Source: Hallella bergensis DSM 17361 (GTDB lineage: Bacteria > Bacteroidota > Bacteroidia > Bacteroidales > Bacteroidaceae). Taken from it: a stretch of DNA of 64,000 nucleotides. A program made the position numbers and the translations under genes. Location of the stretch: the NCBI RefSeq assembly GCF_000160535.1, contig NZ_GG704780.1:281103-345102 (forward strand), in the 5' to 3' direction. Below are positions 51,991-60,510 of the stretch, piece by piece. The notes beneath the pieces are model-generated. The model was given only the letters and a program-made list of their open reading frames with translations. It had not been told where the DNA came from and ran no database searches. How positions within the stretch are numbered: the first letter of the stretch is position 1; the number at the start of each line of letters is the position of its first letter.

Positions 51991-52117
51991 CCACAAGATT
52001 TCTTTTTTCGTAGACGCCAATTATAGAAGGGTGTTTGTCTTGTTTTTTCATCGTAGATTTCGGAATCAGTCTCCCGTTTTTTTGTTCTCAACAGGCTCAT
52101 ATGTCGCGATTTTTATG

Positions 52118-52125
52118 TAAATTTG
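52118..52125 (+). promoter_or_regulatory. Predicted -7 box for the GH10-like hydrolase gene
   Basis: TAAATTTG, exact TAnnTTTG match, 33 bases before the ATG at 52159. Confidence 0.5.
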
Positions 52126-52158
52126 CGTTTGTATAATATTAAAAGCGATTTCTAAATA

Positions 52159-53646
52159 ATGATGAAACGATTTTTCCTCTTTGCCCTCCTGCTGACAGCT
52201 ACATGCTCGATTCATGCACAAAAACGACAGTTCAGGGGAGCTTGGATACAAGCAGTGAACGGACAGTTCCAGGGAATGTCGCGTGACTTGATGCAGCAAA
52301 CCCTTGTTGAACAGCTCAACACTTTGCAACAAATTGGCGTGAATGCCATTATATTTCAAGTGCGTCCGGAGTGCGACGCCCTTTATGCCAGTCAGCTTGA
52401 ACCATGGAGCAGGTTTCTCACCGGTGTGCAAGGACGTGCTCCCCAACCTTATTGGGACCCCTTGGCATGGATGGTGGACGAGTGTCACAAACGGGGAATG
52501 GAAATTCACGCGTGGATCAATCCGTATCGTGCCAAGACCAAAGGCACTATCCAACTGGCCAATACCCACATTTCCATGATGCGCCCCAACAGCTATTTCG
52601 TGTACGACAATCAGTACATTCTTAATCCTGCGCTGAAAGAAAACCGTGATTATATTTGCAGGGTTGCCGATGATATTGTGTCTCGTTACGACATCGACGG
52701 ATTCCATATCGACGATTATTTCTATCCTTATCCGGCTCCGGGGCAGCTCATTCCCGACCAACAATATTATCAAACCAGCCGAGGTGGATTTGCGACAATC
52801 GGTGACTGGCGCCGCAACAATGTCAATCTTTTTGTGAAACAACTTGGCGAGACCATTCATCGACGCAAGCCATGGGTGAAGTTTGGCGTGTCTCCATTTG
52901 GCATTTACCGTAACCAATCTTCCGACCCCAAGAATGGTTCTGCAACCCATGGTCTTCAAAACTATGATGATCTTTATGCCGACGTCTTGCTATGGGTGAA
53001 CAATGGATGGATAGATTATTGTGTGCCGCAGGTGTATTGGCAAATAGGGCATCCTGCAGCCGACTATGCTACGCTGATCAAATGGTGGGACAAGCACGCT
53101 TCCAACCGCCCCTTGTTCATCGGGGAAGACGTGGAACGCACCACTAAATATCCTGATCCACAGAATCCTGCCAGCCATCAGCTGCCGGCCAAACACCGCC
53201 TGCATCAGCAGATGCATCATGTCAACGGGGTGGTGTTATGGTATGCCAAGGCAGCGGTCGACAACGTGGGGAATTATGCTTCGGTGCTCCGCCATTCCTA
53301 TTGGAAGTATCCTGCCTTGCAGCCTCGGATGAGTTTTATTGATTCAAAAAATCCTAAAAAGCCACGTAAACTGAAGGCTGTGTGGACCAGTGACGGTTAT
53401 GTGCTGTTCTGGAAGGCGCCCAGAGGGAAGAAGTGGGACGATAAGGCTGTCAAGTATGTGGTTTACAGATTCAACAACGGTGAGCGTATCAACACGGATG
53501 ATCCGTCTAAGATTTTTGCCATTACGCAGCGAACGTTTGTCAATCTGCCCTACGACAAGGGTAATGTCCGCTACACCTACGTGGTGACGGCTTTGGATAG
53601 AATGTCGAATGAGAGCAAAGCCAAGAAGAAAAAGGTAAAGCTATAG
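52159..53646 (+). CDS. Exported glycosyl hydrolase-like family 10 protein
   Basis: A 495-residue protein with signal peptide (ends CSIHAQ). The catalytic TIM barrel covers about 25-390: FRGAWIQAVNGQFQ, GVNAIIFQVRPECDALY, EIHAWINPYRA, DIDGFHIDDYFYP and FGVSPFGIYRN, as in GHL10 (DUF187/YngK) proteins; the acidic pair in FHIDDYFYP is a likely catalytic element. A C-terminal fibronectin-like beta domain follows. The family is thought to act on glycans, possibly peptidoglycan after stem peptide removal, but the substrate here is not shown. Confidence 0.88.
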   Translation: MMKRFFLFALLLTATCSIHAQKRQFRGAWIQAVNGQFQGMSRDLMQQTLVEQLNTLQQIGVNAIIFQVRPECDALYASQLEPWSRFLTGVQGRAPQPYWDPLAWMVDECHKRGMEIHAWINPYRAKTKGTIQLANTHISMMRPNSYFVYDNQYILNPALKENRDYICRVADDIVSRYDIDGFHIDDYFYPYPAPGQLIPDQQYYQTSRGGFATIGDWRRNNVNLFVKQLGETIHRRKPWVKFGVSPFGIYRNQSSDPKNGSATHGLQNYDDLYADVLLWVNNGWIDYCVPQVYWQIGHPAADYATLIKWWDKHASNRPLFIGEDVERTTKYPDPQNPASHQLPAKHRLHQQMHHVNGVVLWYAKAAVDNVGNYASVLRHSYWKYPALQPRMSFIDSKNPKKPRKLKAVWTSDGYVLFWKAPRGKKWDDKAVKYVVYRFNNGERINTDDPSKIFAITQRTFVNLPYDKGNVRYTYVVTALDRMSNESKAKKKKVKL

Positions 53647-53728
53647 ACAGCCATGCGATTCCTTTGTAGCTTAGTCGACGGACTTTCGTCGTCGATGTTA
53701 CATGCAAAATCAAATGGTCATCAACAAA

Positions 53729-53765
53729 ATTCTCCCCATCGTTCTTGTTGAATGATGGGGAGAAT
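53729..53765. terminator. Bidirectional terminator
   Basis: ATTCTCCCCATC and GATGGGGAGAAT are perfect 12-bp arms with a 13-base loop, flanked by AACAAA and TTTTGTT that extend the pairing. Serves the convergent genes ending at 53646 and 53800. Confidence 0.9.
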
Positions 53766-53799
53766 ATTTTGTTTTGTTGTTTGGAAAAAGTATTTTGTT

Positions 53800-54597
53800 T
53801 TAGAAGTCGCTGTCATCGCTGAGTTCCTCTGCCTCGTAGTTCAGGTCTTCAGGATCAGCGTCGTAGGTCGTGCGATAGCTTTCTTCAGTGAGCTTGTCCT
53901 CATCGAAACCATCGTCTTCGTCGTCTTGCTTGAAGTTGTCTTCAGGCAGTTCTTCATCATCTTCAAAGTCTTCGATATCGTCATCAGCTTTGCCCTTGCC
54001 ACCTGCTTTGGCCTTGTACATTTCCTTTTCTGGTTTTTCCTTGGCAAAAATGGCTTCTACCCATAGTCCTTTGGGGATTTCGAGCACCTCAAAACCGTCG
54101 GCAAGCTTTTTCTTATAGAGCCCGCCTTCTTTGTGAAGTCGGTCCTTGGGTAGGGTGGTGGTTGAAATGTCAAATCCCGATTCAATAATATCCTGCACGC
54201 TCTGTGACAGCGATCCCCATCCTCCACCGAAGTTTCGCTCAAGCACCTCGATAAGTTTCGGGGCGGAGATGTGGCGGATGTTCTCGTAGGTCAGGTCGGT
54301 AACCCGCTGTATCGGCCGCTTTTTGACAGCAAATTTTTGCTTGGCACTTTCACTGGTACGAATCAAACCGATTTTGAAGCCACGTGCTTCGTATTTCTTG
54401 ATAACCTCCGGTTTGTCAATTTTCACTTCTTCAAGGTCAAACGCACTGCGGATGATGTCAGTATAGCGTCGCATGTTTTCTTTCAAATCTGCATCGCGTT
54501 CAGCAGCTTCCCACATACGAAACACATCGCTCTCCTGAATATCCCAAACGTTGCTCTTGGTCAATGTCTTAAATGTAATGGCTTTCTTATCTTTCAT
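53800..54597 (-). CDS. Protein of unknown function with long acidic tail
   Basis: A 265-residue cytoplasmic protein. The first ~185 residues are mixed charged (VWDIQESDVFRMWEAAERDA, FDLEEVKIDKPEVIKKYEAR, GGWGSLSQSVQDIIESGFDI). The last ~65 are nearly all acidic (DDDIEDFEDDEELPEDNF, DDEDDGFDEDKL, ending SDDSDF), broken by one Lys/Gly patch. Such tails can mimic DNA or bind basic proteins and metals. No family recognised. It has its own -7 box and a strong terminator. Confidence 0.8.
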   Translation of the reverse strand: MKDKKAITFKTLTKSNVWDIQESDVFRMWEAAERDADLKENMRRYTDIIRSAFDLEEVKIDKPEVIKKYEARGFKIGLIRTSESAKQKFAVKKRPIQRVTDLTYENIRHISAPKLIEVLERNFGGGWGSLSQSVQDIIESGFDISTTTLPKDRLHKEGGLYKKKLADGFEVLEIPKGLWVEAIFAKEKPEKEMYKAKAGGKGKADDDIEDFEDDEELPEDNFKQDDEDDGFDEDKLTEESYRTTYDADPEDLNYEAEELSDDSDF

Positions 54598-54618
54598 TTT
54601 TGCACGTCATATTGGTTG

Positions 54619-54626
54619 CAAAAATA
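54619..54626 (-). promoter_or_regulatory. Predicted -7 box for the acidic-tail gene
   Basis: Minus-strand TATTTTTG, exact TAnnTTTG match, 21 bases before the ATG at 54597. Confidence 0.5.
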
Positions 54627-54732
54627 GGTATAAATTTATAATCCACAAACATTTCACGATTTTTTTTCGTTCGTTTCTAAAATACAGGAAGGAAGGCATG
54701 AAAAATGGCTATATTTTGATTAACTTCGCATC

Positions 54733-57165
54733 ATGAAATTCTACCCAAACCCTTTTATGATGACCTACAAGACGATATTCAACAGGTTTGTCGTGCTTTT
54801 ATTCTGTAGCTTATTCCCATCATTACTTCCGGCACAGTCAGGTTTCGGCAATGCGGAATTATGGAATGAGAGATGGCTTTTTAATCTGGCCGACGATTCC
54901 ATTTCAATAGCCCCGAATTACGATGATTCCAAATGGCGGTCGGTCGACTTGCCACACGACTGGTCGGTGGAACATCCCATGTCACCCCATCTGGCCTCGT
55001 GCACAGGATACCTTCCGGGAGGTGTGGCCTGGTATCGCAAACATTTTAATGGCAGCAGCTTAGGGGAGGATGCCAAGAAGTATATTTATTTTGAGGGCAT
55101 CTATAATCGCTCGCACGTTTATCTCAATGGTCACCTCTTGGGTTATCGACCAAGTGGTTTCGCTGCACTCTGCTACGACATGACCCCTTACCTCAATACC
55201 GATGGCGACAACGTTTTGGCCATACGCGTGGATCACAGTCGCTCTGCAGACAGCCGCTGGTACACCGGGTCGGGCATCTATCGCAATGTTTATTTGGTCA
55301 GGTCGGCGGCCACTCACTTTTCGTTATGGGGCAACACGTGGAGTCTGAAGAACATCTCTCGGTCTCGGGCCACGATTAATTTCGACTTGGATGTGGAGAA
55401 CCCCAATGGTGTCTTGACAGCTGAGGTGAGCCTGAAAGACGCTGAAGGTTCTGAAGTTGCGCGCCGTCGTGTGAAGATTGGCAGCTCGGGAAAGACTCAT
55501 GCCGAACTTGTCGTGAGAAATCCTAAGCGCTGGTCGCCAACTTCACCTTATTTATATACGGCTCACATCAGACTCTTGCGCAATGGACGGGACATCGATT
55601 CTGACCGCATGCCCGTGGGTATTCGCACACTTCGATGGGATCCCAACAAGGGATTTGCATTGAATGGTCAGTGGATGAAGGTCAAGGGAGTGTGCCTGCA
55701 CGAAGATGCCGGCGTGTTGGGCAATGCTGTTCCGGCTCCGGTCTGGGAGCGTCGGCTGAAAGAATTGAAATCCATTGGTGTCAATGCCATACGTATGAGC
55801 CACAACCCTCATGCGCCGATGATCTATGATTTGTGCGACCGCCTTGGACTGTTGGTGATGGATGAGGCCTCCGACGAGTGGGAATTTCCCAAGCGTAAAT
55901 GGTTAGAGGGGTGGAATGTTGGTACGCCGGGATTTCAGGGAACGTTCGACTATTTCGAGGAATGGATCGACCGCGACGTGCGAGACATGGTTCGTTGCAA
56001 CCGCCGTCATCCCAGCATCTTTATGTGGAGCATTGGCAACGAGGTGGATTATCCTAACGACCCGTACTCGCACCCAGTGCTCAATGGCAACAGCATTACC
56101 CAACCCATGTATGGTGGATATGACGAACATGCCCCTCACGCAGAGCGCATAGGGCGGATTGCCAAGCGATTGGCCGCAGTGGTCAGAGGTGAAGATCGCA
56201 CGCGTGCCGTGACAGGAGCCCTGGCCGGTGTGGTGATGAGCAACGAAACGGCATATCCGGAAGCGGTGGATGTGGTGGGATATAACTACACCGAAAGCCG
56301 TTACGCGGAAGATCACAATAAATATCCTAACCGTGTGATTTATGGATCGGAAAACCGGCACGACTTCCCCGCTTGGAAGGCCGTGAGGGATCATGACTTC
56401 ATTTTTGGTCAATTCCTTTGGACTGGCATTGACTATCTGGGCGAAAGCGGACGTTGGCCTTCGCGCGGCTCAGAGCCAGGACTGCTCAATCTTGGCGGGT
56501 TCAGAAAGCCGTTAGGTTGGTGGCGTGCTGCTTTGTGGAGCGACAAGCCGTCCACTTACATCGGGGCTTATCCCTTTCGCACAAGAGATGGGCAGCGCGG
56601 AAGTAGGCGGAGAGGTGGCGACGCTCCGTCGATCTACGCACAAGATGTGTGGAATTTCGACGAGGGACAGGCCGTGCGTGTCGTGTGTTATACCAATCAG
56701 GCGAAAGCACAGTTACGTTTAAATGGAAACATTGTGGGCGAAGCCAAGGCTCCGGAGGTCGAGTCGGGCATTGTTTATTGGGATATTCCATATCAGTCGG
56801 GCACCTTGATAGGAGAGGGGCTTGACGAATCAAGCTATGAAATAAAAACCAGTGGTCGTCCTTATGCTTTGCAAGCCAAAATATTGGATGCGCAAGACGC
56901 TTTTTATCAGATAGAACTTTGTGTAATCGACGAGCATGGAGTCGTGGTCAAGTTGGCAGATAACGAAATTACATGCACGGTACTAGGCCAAGGCAGTTTG
57001 TTGGGCATGGAGAACAGCAACAACCGGGATATCACCAATAAGCGCGACAATCGTGAACGTGTGTATGGCGGACGCATGATGGTCTATATCAGCAATGGAT
57101 CCGGCGTTCGCTTCTCTTCACCTTTGCTCAAAGGTTGCGAACTTAAATTCGTTCCTCGGGACTGA
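54733..57165 (+). CDS. Exported family 2 glycoside hydrolase (beta-galactosidase type)
   Basis: An 810-residue GH2 enzyme with signal peptide. Sugar-binding domain (VDLPHDWSVEHPM, LPGGVAWYRKHF), immunoglobulin-like domain, then a TIM barrel with acid/base Glu437 in WSIGNEVD and nucleophile Glu540 in IYGSENRHD; the conserved RMSHNPHAP and MDEASDEWE are present. Beta-galactosidase is most likely, with beta-glucuronidase or mannosidase possible. The start is uncertain: ATGs at 54757 and 54760 would give a more usual signal (MMTYKTIFNRF), and a TAACTTCG box ends only 4 bases before the ATG at 54733. Confidence 0.9.
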   Translation: MKFYPNPFMMTYKTIFNRFVVLLFCSLFPSLLPAQSGFGNAELWNERWLFNLADDSISIAPNYDDSKWRSVDLPHDWSVEHPMSPHLASCTGYLPGGVAWYRKHFNGSSLGEDAKKYIYFEGIYNRSHVYLNGHLLGYRPSGFAALCYDMTPYLNTDGDNVLAIRVDHSRSADSRWYTGSGIYRNVYLVRSAATHFSLWGNTWSLKNISRSRATINFDLDVENPNGVLTAEVSLKDAEGSEVARRRVKIGSSGKTHAELVVRNPKRWSPTSPYLYTAHIRLLRNGRDIDSDRMPVGIRTLRWDPNKGFALNGQWMKVKGVCLHEDAGVLGNAVPAPVWERRLKELKSIGVNAIRMSHNPHAPMIYDLCDRLGLLVMDEASDEWEFPKRKWLEGWNVGTPGFQGTFDYFEEWIDRDVRDMVRCNRRHPSIFMWSIGNEVDYPNDPYSHPVLNGNSITQPMYGGYDEHAPHAERIGRIAKRLAAVVRGEDRTRAVTGALAGVVMSNETAYPEAVDVVGYNYTESRYAEDHNKYPNRVIYGSENRHDFPAWKAVRDHDFIFGQFLWTGIDYLGESGRWPSRGSEPGLLNLGGFRKPLGWWRAALWSDKPSTYIGAYPFRTRDGQRGSRRRGGDAPSIYAQDVWNFDEGQAVRVVCYTNQAKAQLRLNGNIVGEAKAPEVESGIVYWDIPYQSGTLIGEGLDESSYEIKTSGRPYALQAKILDAQDAFYQIELCVIDEHGVVVKLADNEITCTVLGQGSLLGMENSNNRDITNKRDNRERVYGGRMMVYISNGSGVRFSSPLLKGCELKFVPRD

Positions 57166-57186
57166 CAAGACACCCCTCGGATAGGC

Positions 57187-57480
57187 TTACGTCCAAAACT
57201 CCGACTCACTTCCGGGTTCCATCTCCGCGTTGCATTTGGGACAAGTGTGCTTGTCCCATTCTGTAATCTTGCTGCTTCCGCAGTGCAAGCACAGCCGTCC
57301 GACAATGCCGCTGAACGAGGGGGCGGAGTCGCCGATAACTCCGCCTACCACCAATGGCTGAATGGTGTGGCAATCCGGACAGTTCATCATGATGATGTGT
57401 TGCCCCATGAAACCACGCCCCTCATACACATCGGCCGTATATCCGCACTGTCGGCACCTGTATTTAACAATTCTGCCCAT
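57187..57480 (-). CDS. Small zinc-ribbon protein
   Basis: A 97-residue protein with two CxxC pairs: YRCRQCGY and MNCPDCH in the first half, and LCLHCGSSKI and HTCPKCNAEM in the second. These make two likely zinc knuckles. The start at 57480 (MGRIVKYRCRQCG) was preferred to 57513. It overlaps the end of the glycosyltransferase gene at 57464 by 17 bases. The function is unknown; convergent with the GH2 gene, 21 bases apart. Confidence 0.75.
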   Translation of the reverse strand: MGRIVKYRCRQCGYTADVYEGRGFMGQHIIMMNCPDCHTIQPLVVGGVIGDSAPSFSGIVGRLCLHCGSSKITEWDKHTCPKCNAEMEPGSESEFWT

Positions 57481-58573
57481 CTCCAGAATAATAGGAAACA
57501 AACCGCTTGGCAATCTTCATGTAATCATGATGACGCCGTATATATTCAATGCTTTGGCGCTTGAGTTCGAGAAGATGTTGTGGATTCAGCACCAAACGCT
57601 CTATTTCTCGGAACACGCTCTCATAGTTAGGCTCCACGTTCACAATCGGTCTTAGCTCTTTCTCCCCAATGATATCGTAGTTCTCGGGTTCGCCTCCGCC
57701 TATGCAGACAATCCCGCGACTCATAGCCTCCAGTGCATTCATGGCCGGGGTATAGCTATAGAGTTGATCGAGAATTGCATCCGAACTGTTCATCATCTCC
57801 ACGTATTGGGCAAACGGAACTCCCTCGGCGATTTTTAGATTCAGCCTTCCCGGGTATTTCCTGCTAACGGCCTGCGCCGCAGCCAGCATCACGTCGGTAC
57901 CTTTATAGACGCTCCTGCCCTTGCTTATTCCTATGAAAATATCCACCGGATCATTCTGTCGCTTCGATGCTATCTTAATGTTGGGCTTGGGTTTGATGGG
58001 GAAGGGGATGAACGTCGTCTTTTCTTGGAACAGCGGATGATAGCACGCCCAATACTCATAGAGTCCGCAGACTATACCGTCACAGTCCTGGGCCATGTGT
58101 TTGTTGAGTCTTTCCTTGGCCGTCCCCAGCCAGTCCTGTCGCTCCTGAACGGCAATCGGCGTTTGTCGGAGGTCTTCTCCTATATTAAAATCACTGTATC
58201 TCAACATCTTCCGGGTAACATTCTCGTGCACCCAATAGTAATCCATCCCAAAGGCTCCCATGATTACTTTCGTGTTGTGACGGCGAAGCCATTGGTAGAG
58301 CATCATCACGCGTTCAGCCTTGAGTTCCACAAACATAGGGTTGATGACCTGCACCACATCATATCCGCTCATGCGCGGCAGGTTCATGATGATTTTCCCT
58401 ATCAGCCTCATGCCTCCTATCTTTCCCGGCTTCCTCTCGAGGTCGACGTCCCGGGGATAGTTTTTCCAGAAGTCGCCGTTGCTGGCCACGGTCACATCAT
58501 GCCCCAGCCGCCTTAGCCCCTCGGCCAATGTAGCATGCACATTGCTGTATTCGCCCAGTAAAAGTATATTCAT
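57464..58573 (-). CDS. Family 4 glycosyltransferase
   Basis: A 369-residue GT-B enzyme: NILLLGEYSNVHATLAEGL (acceptor domain), YDVVQVINPMF, then in the donor domain DIFIGISKGRSVYKGTDVML and the GT4 acidic motif region SYTPAMNALEAMSRGIVCIG. It adds a sugar to a surface polysaccharide or glycolipid. First minus-strand gene after the GT2 pair, 41 bases away. Confidence 0.88.
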   Translation of the reverse strand: MNILLLGEYSNVHATLAEGLRRLGHDVTVASNGDFWKNYPRDVDLERKPGKIGGMRLIGKIIMNLPRMSGYDVVQVINPMFVELKAERVMMLYQWLRRHNTKVIMGAFGMDYYWVHENVTRKMLRYSDFNIGEDLRQTPIAVQERQDWLGTAKERLNKHMAQDCDGIVCGLYEYWACYHPLFQEKTTFIPFPIKPKPNIKIASKRQNDPVDIFIGISKGRSVYKGTDVMLAAAQAVSRKYPGRLNLKIAEGVPFAQYVEMMNSSDAILDQLYSYTPAMNALEAMSRGIVCIGGGEPENYDIIGEKELRPIVNVEPNYESVFREIERLVLNPQHLLELKRQSIEYIRRHHDYMKIAKRFVSYYSGDGQNC

Positions 58574-58614
58574 GACCTGATGCTATCAGAGAGTTCGGGG
58601 GCAGGTTTGACGTT

Positions 58615-59577
58615 TCATCTTATCGTTAACAGGAGAATCCATCGCCCAATAGAACTGTCGACGAGCTTTTTGAACACCCTGTATTTCTTCGTATAATTCT
58701 TGTCCGGAAGCGGATACAAACCATATCGCCGGAGTCTGTTCATAGCCTTGTTCAGCTGCTTGTGGCTGTGTGTAAGCTTGATGGTGTTGTATAGGTAGTC
58801 CATCGAAAGTTGTGCAATGCGCCGATTCACAGCCATCTGGTCTGTCTCGGGTAGCGTTTCAGCAATGTCGCGCAACTTCAGGATGACATGTATCGTGTCG
58901 CTTTGCCTTTTGACGGTGTGTCTCCTGCCTATCTTGTTTAATCTCGACCCTCCGCGTTTACGATAGAAATATGCCTCCGACTTGGTGGAATACACCTGCT
59001 CTGCCCGCAGCATGAGCTGGGGAGTGAACTCCTCGTCCTCGTGCAGGATACCGGGTGTGAATCGCAGCGAACCCAAGATGCTTCGCTTGAAAAGGTATCC
59101 GCAGGCCGAAGCCCGCAGGTTGTTGTGTCGCATGAAGGACACGCCCGACACCGGCCCATCGTATATAAAGGGCACCTCGGGTTGCGTCTTGGTGGTTTCG
59201 TGAAACAGCACGACGTCAGCCTCACGGAATCTTATGATGTCGAGACAGTGCTCGTAGGGAGCCTGAATGATGTAGTCGTCGCCATCCACGAACTGTATAA
59301 ATTTGCCCGTTGCACATTGCAGCCCCCGATTTCGGGCAGCCGAAGGTCCCTGGTTAGGCTGACGTATATAGGTGATCTGGTCCTGAAGGTCAGTCAGATT
59401 GTTGAGAGCTGGGATGTCGGAACCATCGTCCACAATAATAATTTCACGCTCATCTCTGGCCAGCGACAACCGCAGGATGCTCTCGATGCACTCGCGTATC
59501 ATCTCGGCTGGCAGGTCAAATGTGGTGACGATGAAGCTGATCAGCGGATTCGATGGAATATTTTGTGAAGTTGGCAT
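58615..59577 (-). CDS. Family 2 glycosyltransferase
   Basis: A 320-residue GT-A enzyme: FIVTTFDLPAEMIRECIESI, EIIIVDDGSDIP, NQGPSAARNRGLQ, and the DxD-like FVDGDDYI. C-terminal part is basic. The start (MPTSQNIPSNPL) lies 36 bases inside the end of the upstream GT2 gene, a larger overlap than usual. Confidence 0.9.
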   Translation of the reverse strand: MPTSQNIPSNPLISFIVTTFDLPAEMIRECIESILRLSLARDEREIIIVDDGSDIPALNNLTDLQDQITYIRQPNQGPSAARNRGLQCATGKFIQFVDGDDYIIQAPYEHCLDIIRFREADVVLFHETTKTQPEVPFIYDGPVSGVSFMRHNNLRASACGYLFKRSILGSLRFTPGILHEDEEFTPQLMLRAEQVYSTKSEAYFYRKRGGSRLNKIGRRHTVKRQSDTIHVILKLRDIAETLPETDQMAVNRRIAQLSMDYLYNTIKLTHSHKQLNKAMNRLRRYGLYPLPDKNYTKKYRVFKKLVDSSIGRWILLLTIR

Positions 59578-60467
59578 AAGCGTTTCAGTCCGATAAGATG
59601 TAATAATCTCAGCTTGAAAGTGTGTTTAAAGGGCAGGGTGGGGAAATATTTAGATATCATACCGCGCTCCCGATAAACATCCAACTGAATATTTAACACA
59701 TGGGCATAATAGTCTTTCAGATAGCGGTTTATCTCCTCTTTATCTTTGCGCTTCCTCATGGCTTTGCGTATGTCGGCCAGTGTTCGAGTATGGGCTTCAA
59801 GCAGGTTGGACAGGTCCTTGCCATTAGCCGTTTCCGTGATGCCCTTAGGGTTGTGACAGTAATAGTACAGCCCCACATCGGTGGTGGCCACCCGCTTGCA
59901 GTTTTTAAGAATCTCGGGTAGGGTAAAGACATCCTCAAACACTTTATTTTTAGGGTATCTCACGCCCTTGAATACCTCGCGCTTGTATATCTTGTTCCAA
60001 GCATACGCGTGCTTGTAGGCCTCGCCCTCCAGCCAGTAGGCCATCATATCGGTGTAATCCTTGCGCTGGAATTGCAGTCGGTTACGCTTCTTGGAGCCAT
60101 AGTGTTCATAGACCGGATATTCCAGCATGTCGTAATCCGGACGAGTGTTAATGATTTCGAAGAGCGTCTTGAAGCTCTCGTCAGCGATGTAGTCGTCGCT
60201 GTCAACAAATGTGATATATTCGCCGCGGGCCTTGCTGATACCCGTGTTGCGAGCATTGCTCAGGCCGCCGTTTTGCTTGAGATGCACAACTTGGAACCGC
60301 CTGTCGCGCTTGACGTATTCATCGCAGATGGCACTACTGCCATCCGTCGAAGCATCATCGACGAGTATGCCCTGCCAGTCTCTGAACGACTGGTTGGCAA
60401 TGCTGTCGAGGCAGCGGGTCAGCGTGCTCTCCGCCTGATATATGGGGATAACTATACTTAATTTCAT
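59541..60467 (-). CDS. Family 2 glycosyltransferase
   Basis: A 308-residue GT-A enzyme: MKLSIVIPIYQAESTLTRCL, ILVDDASTDGSS, NGGLSNARNTGI and DxD motif FVDSDDYI. The start at 60467 fits the family; the -7 box is only 4 bases away, so the mRNA may be leaderless. First of three minus-strand transferase genes, divergent from the flippase gene (43 bases). Confidence 0.92.
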   Translation of the reverse strand: MKLSIVIPIYQAESTLTRCLDSIANQSFRDWQGILVDDASTDGSSAICDEYVKRDRRFQVVHLKQNGGLSNARNTGISKARGEYITFVDSDDYIADESFKTLFEIINTRPDYDMLEYPVYEHYGSKKRNRLQFQRKDYTDMMAYWLEGEAYKHAYAWNKIYKREVFKGVRYPKNKVFEDVFTLPEILKNCKRVATTDVGLYYYCHNPKGITETANGKDLSNLLEAHTRTLADIRKAMRKRKDKEEINRYLKDYYAHVLNIQLDVYRERGMISKYFPTLPFKHTFKLRLLHLIGLKRLCQLHKIFHRIR

Positions 60468-60471
60468 AATG

Positions 60472-60479
60472 CAAAGATA
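60472..60479 (-). promoter_or_regulatory. Predicted -7 box for the glycosyltransferase run
   Basis: Minus-strand TATCTTTG ends 4 bases before the ATG at 60467, predicting a leaderless transcript. No -33 match found. Confidence 0.5.
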
Positions 60480-60510
60480 ATAAATGTTTTGCATTTACGT
60501 TAACATTACG

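Larger units (their letters stand above)
51483..52158. other. 676-base intergenic region between divergent genes
   Basis: Contains promoters for both sides (51543-51550 minus, 52118-52125 plus), a 12-bp palindrome in the DIP1984 leader (51514-51525), a CAGGGC/GCCCTG hairpin (51724-51741), the 22-base-period array 4 (51760-51891) and a 24-bp near-perfect palindrome (51967-51990). An open frame over 51861-52100 on the minus strand looks spurious. Confidence 0.7.

Noticed and set aside
51861..52100. 79-codon open frame in the gap upstream of the GH10-like gene
   Set aside because: It runs across part of repeat array 4 and the 24-bp palindrome, has no signal or domain, and no promoter.
52066..52959. 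297-codon open frame on the minus strand
   Set aside because: Antisense to the GH10-like hydrolase, whose motifs and signal peptide are clear.
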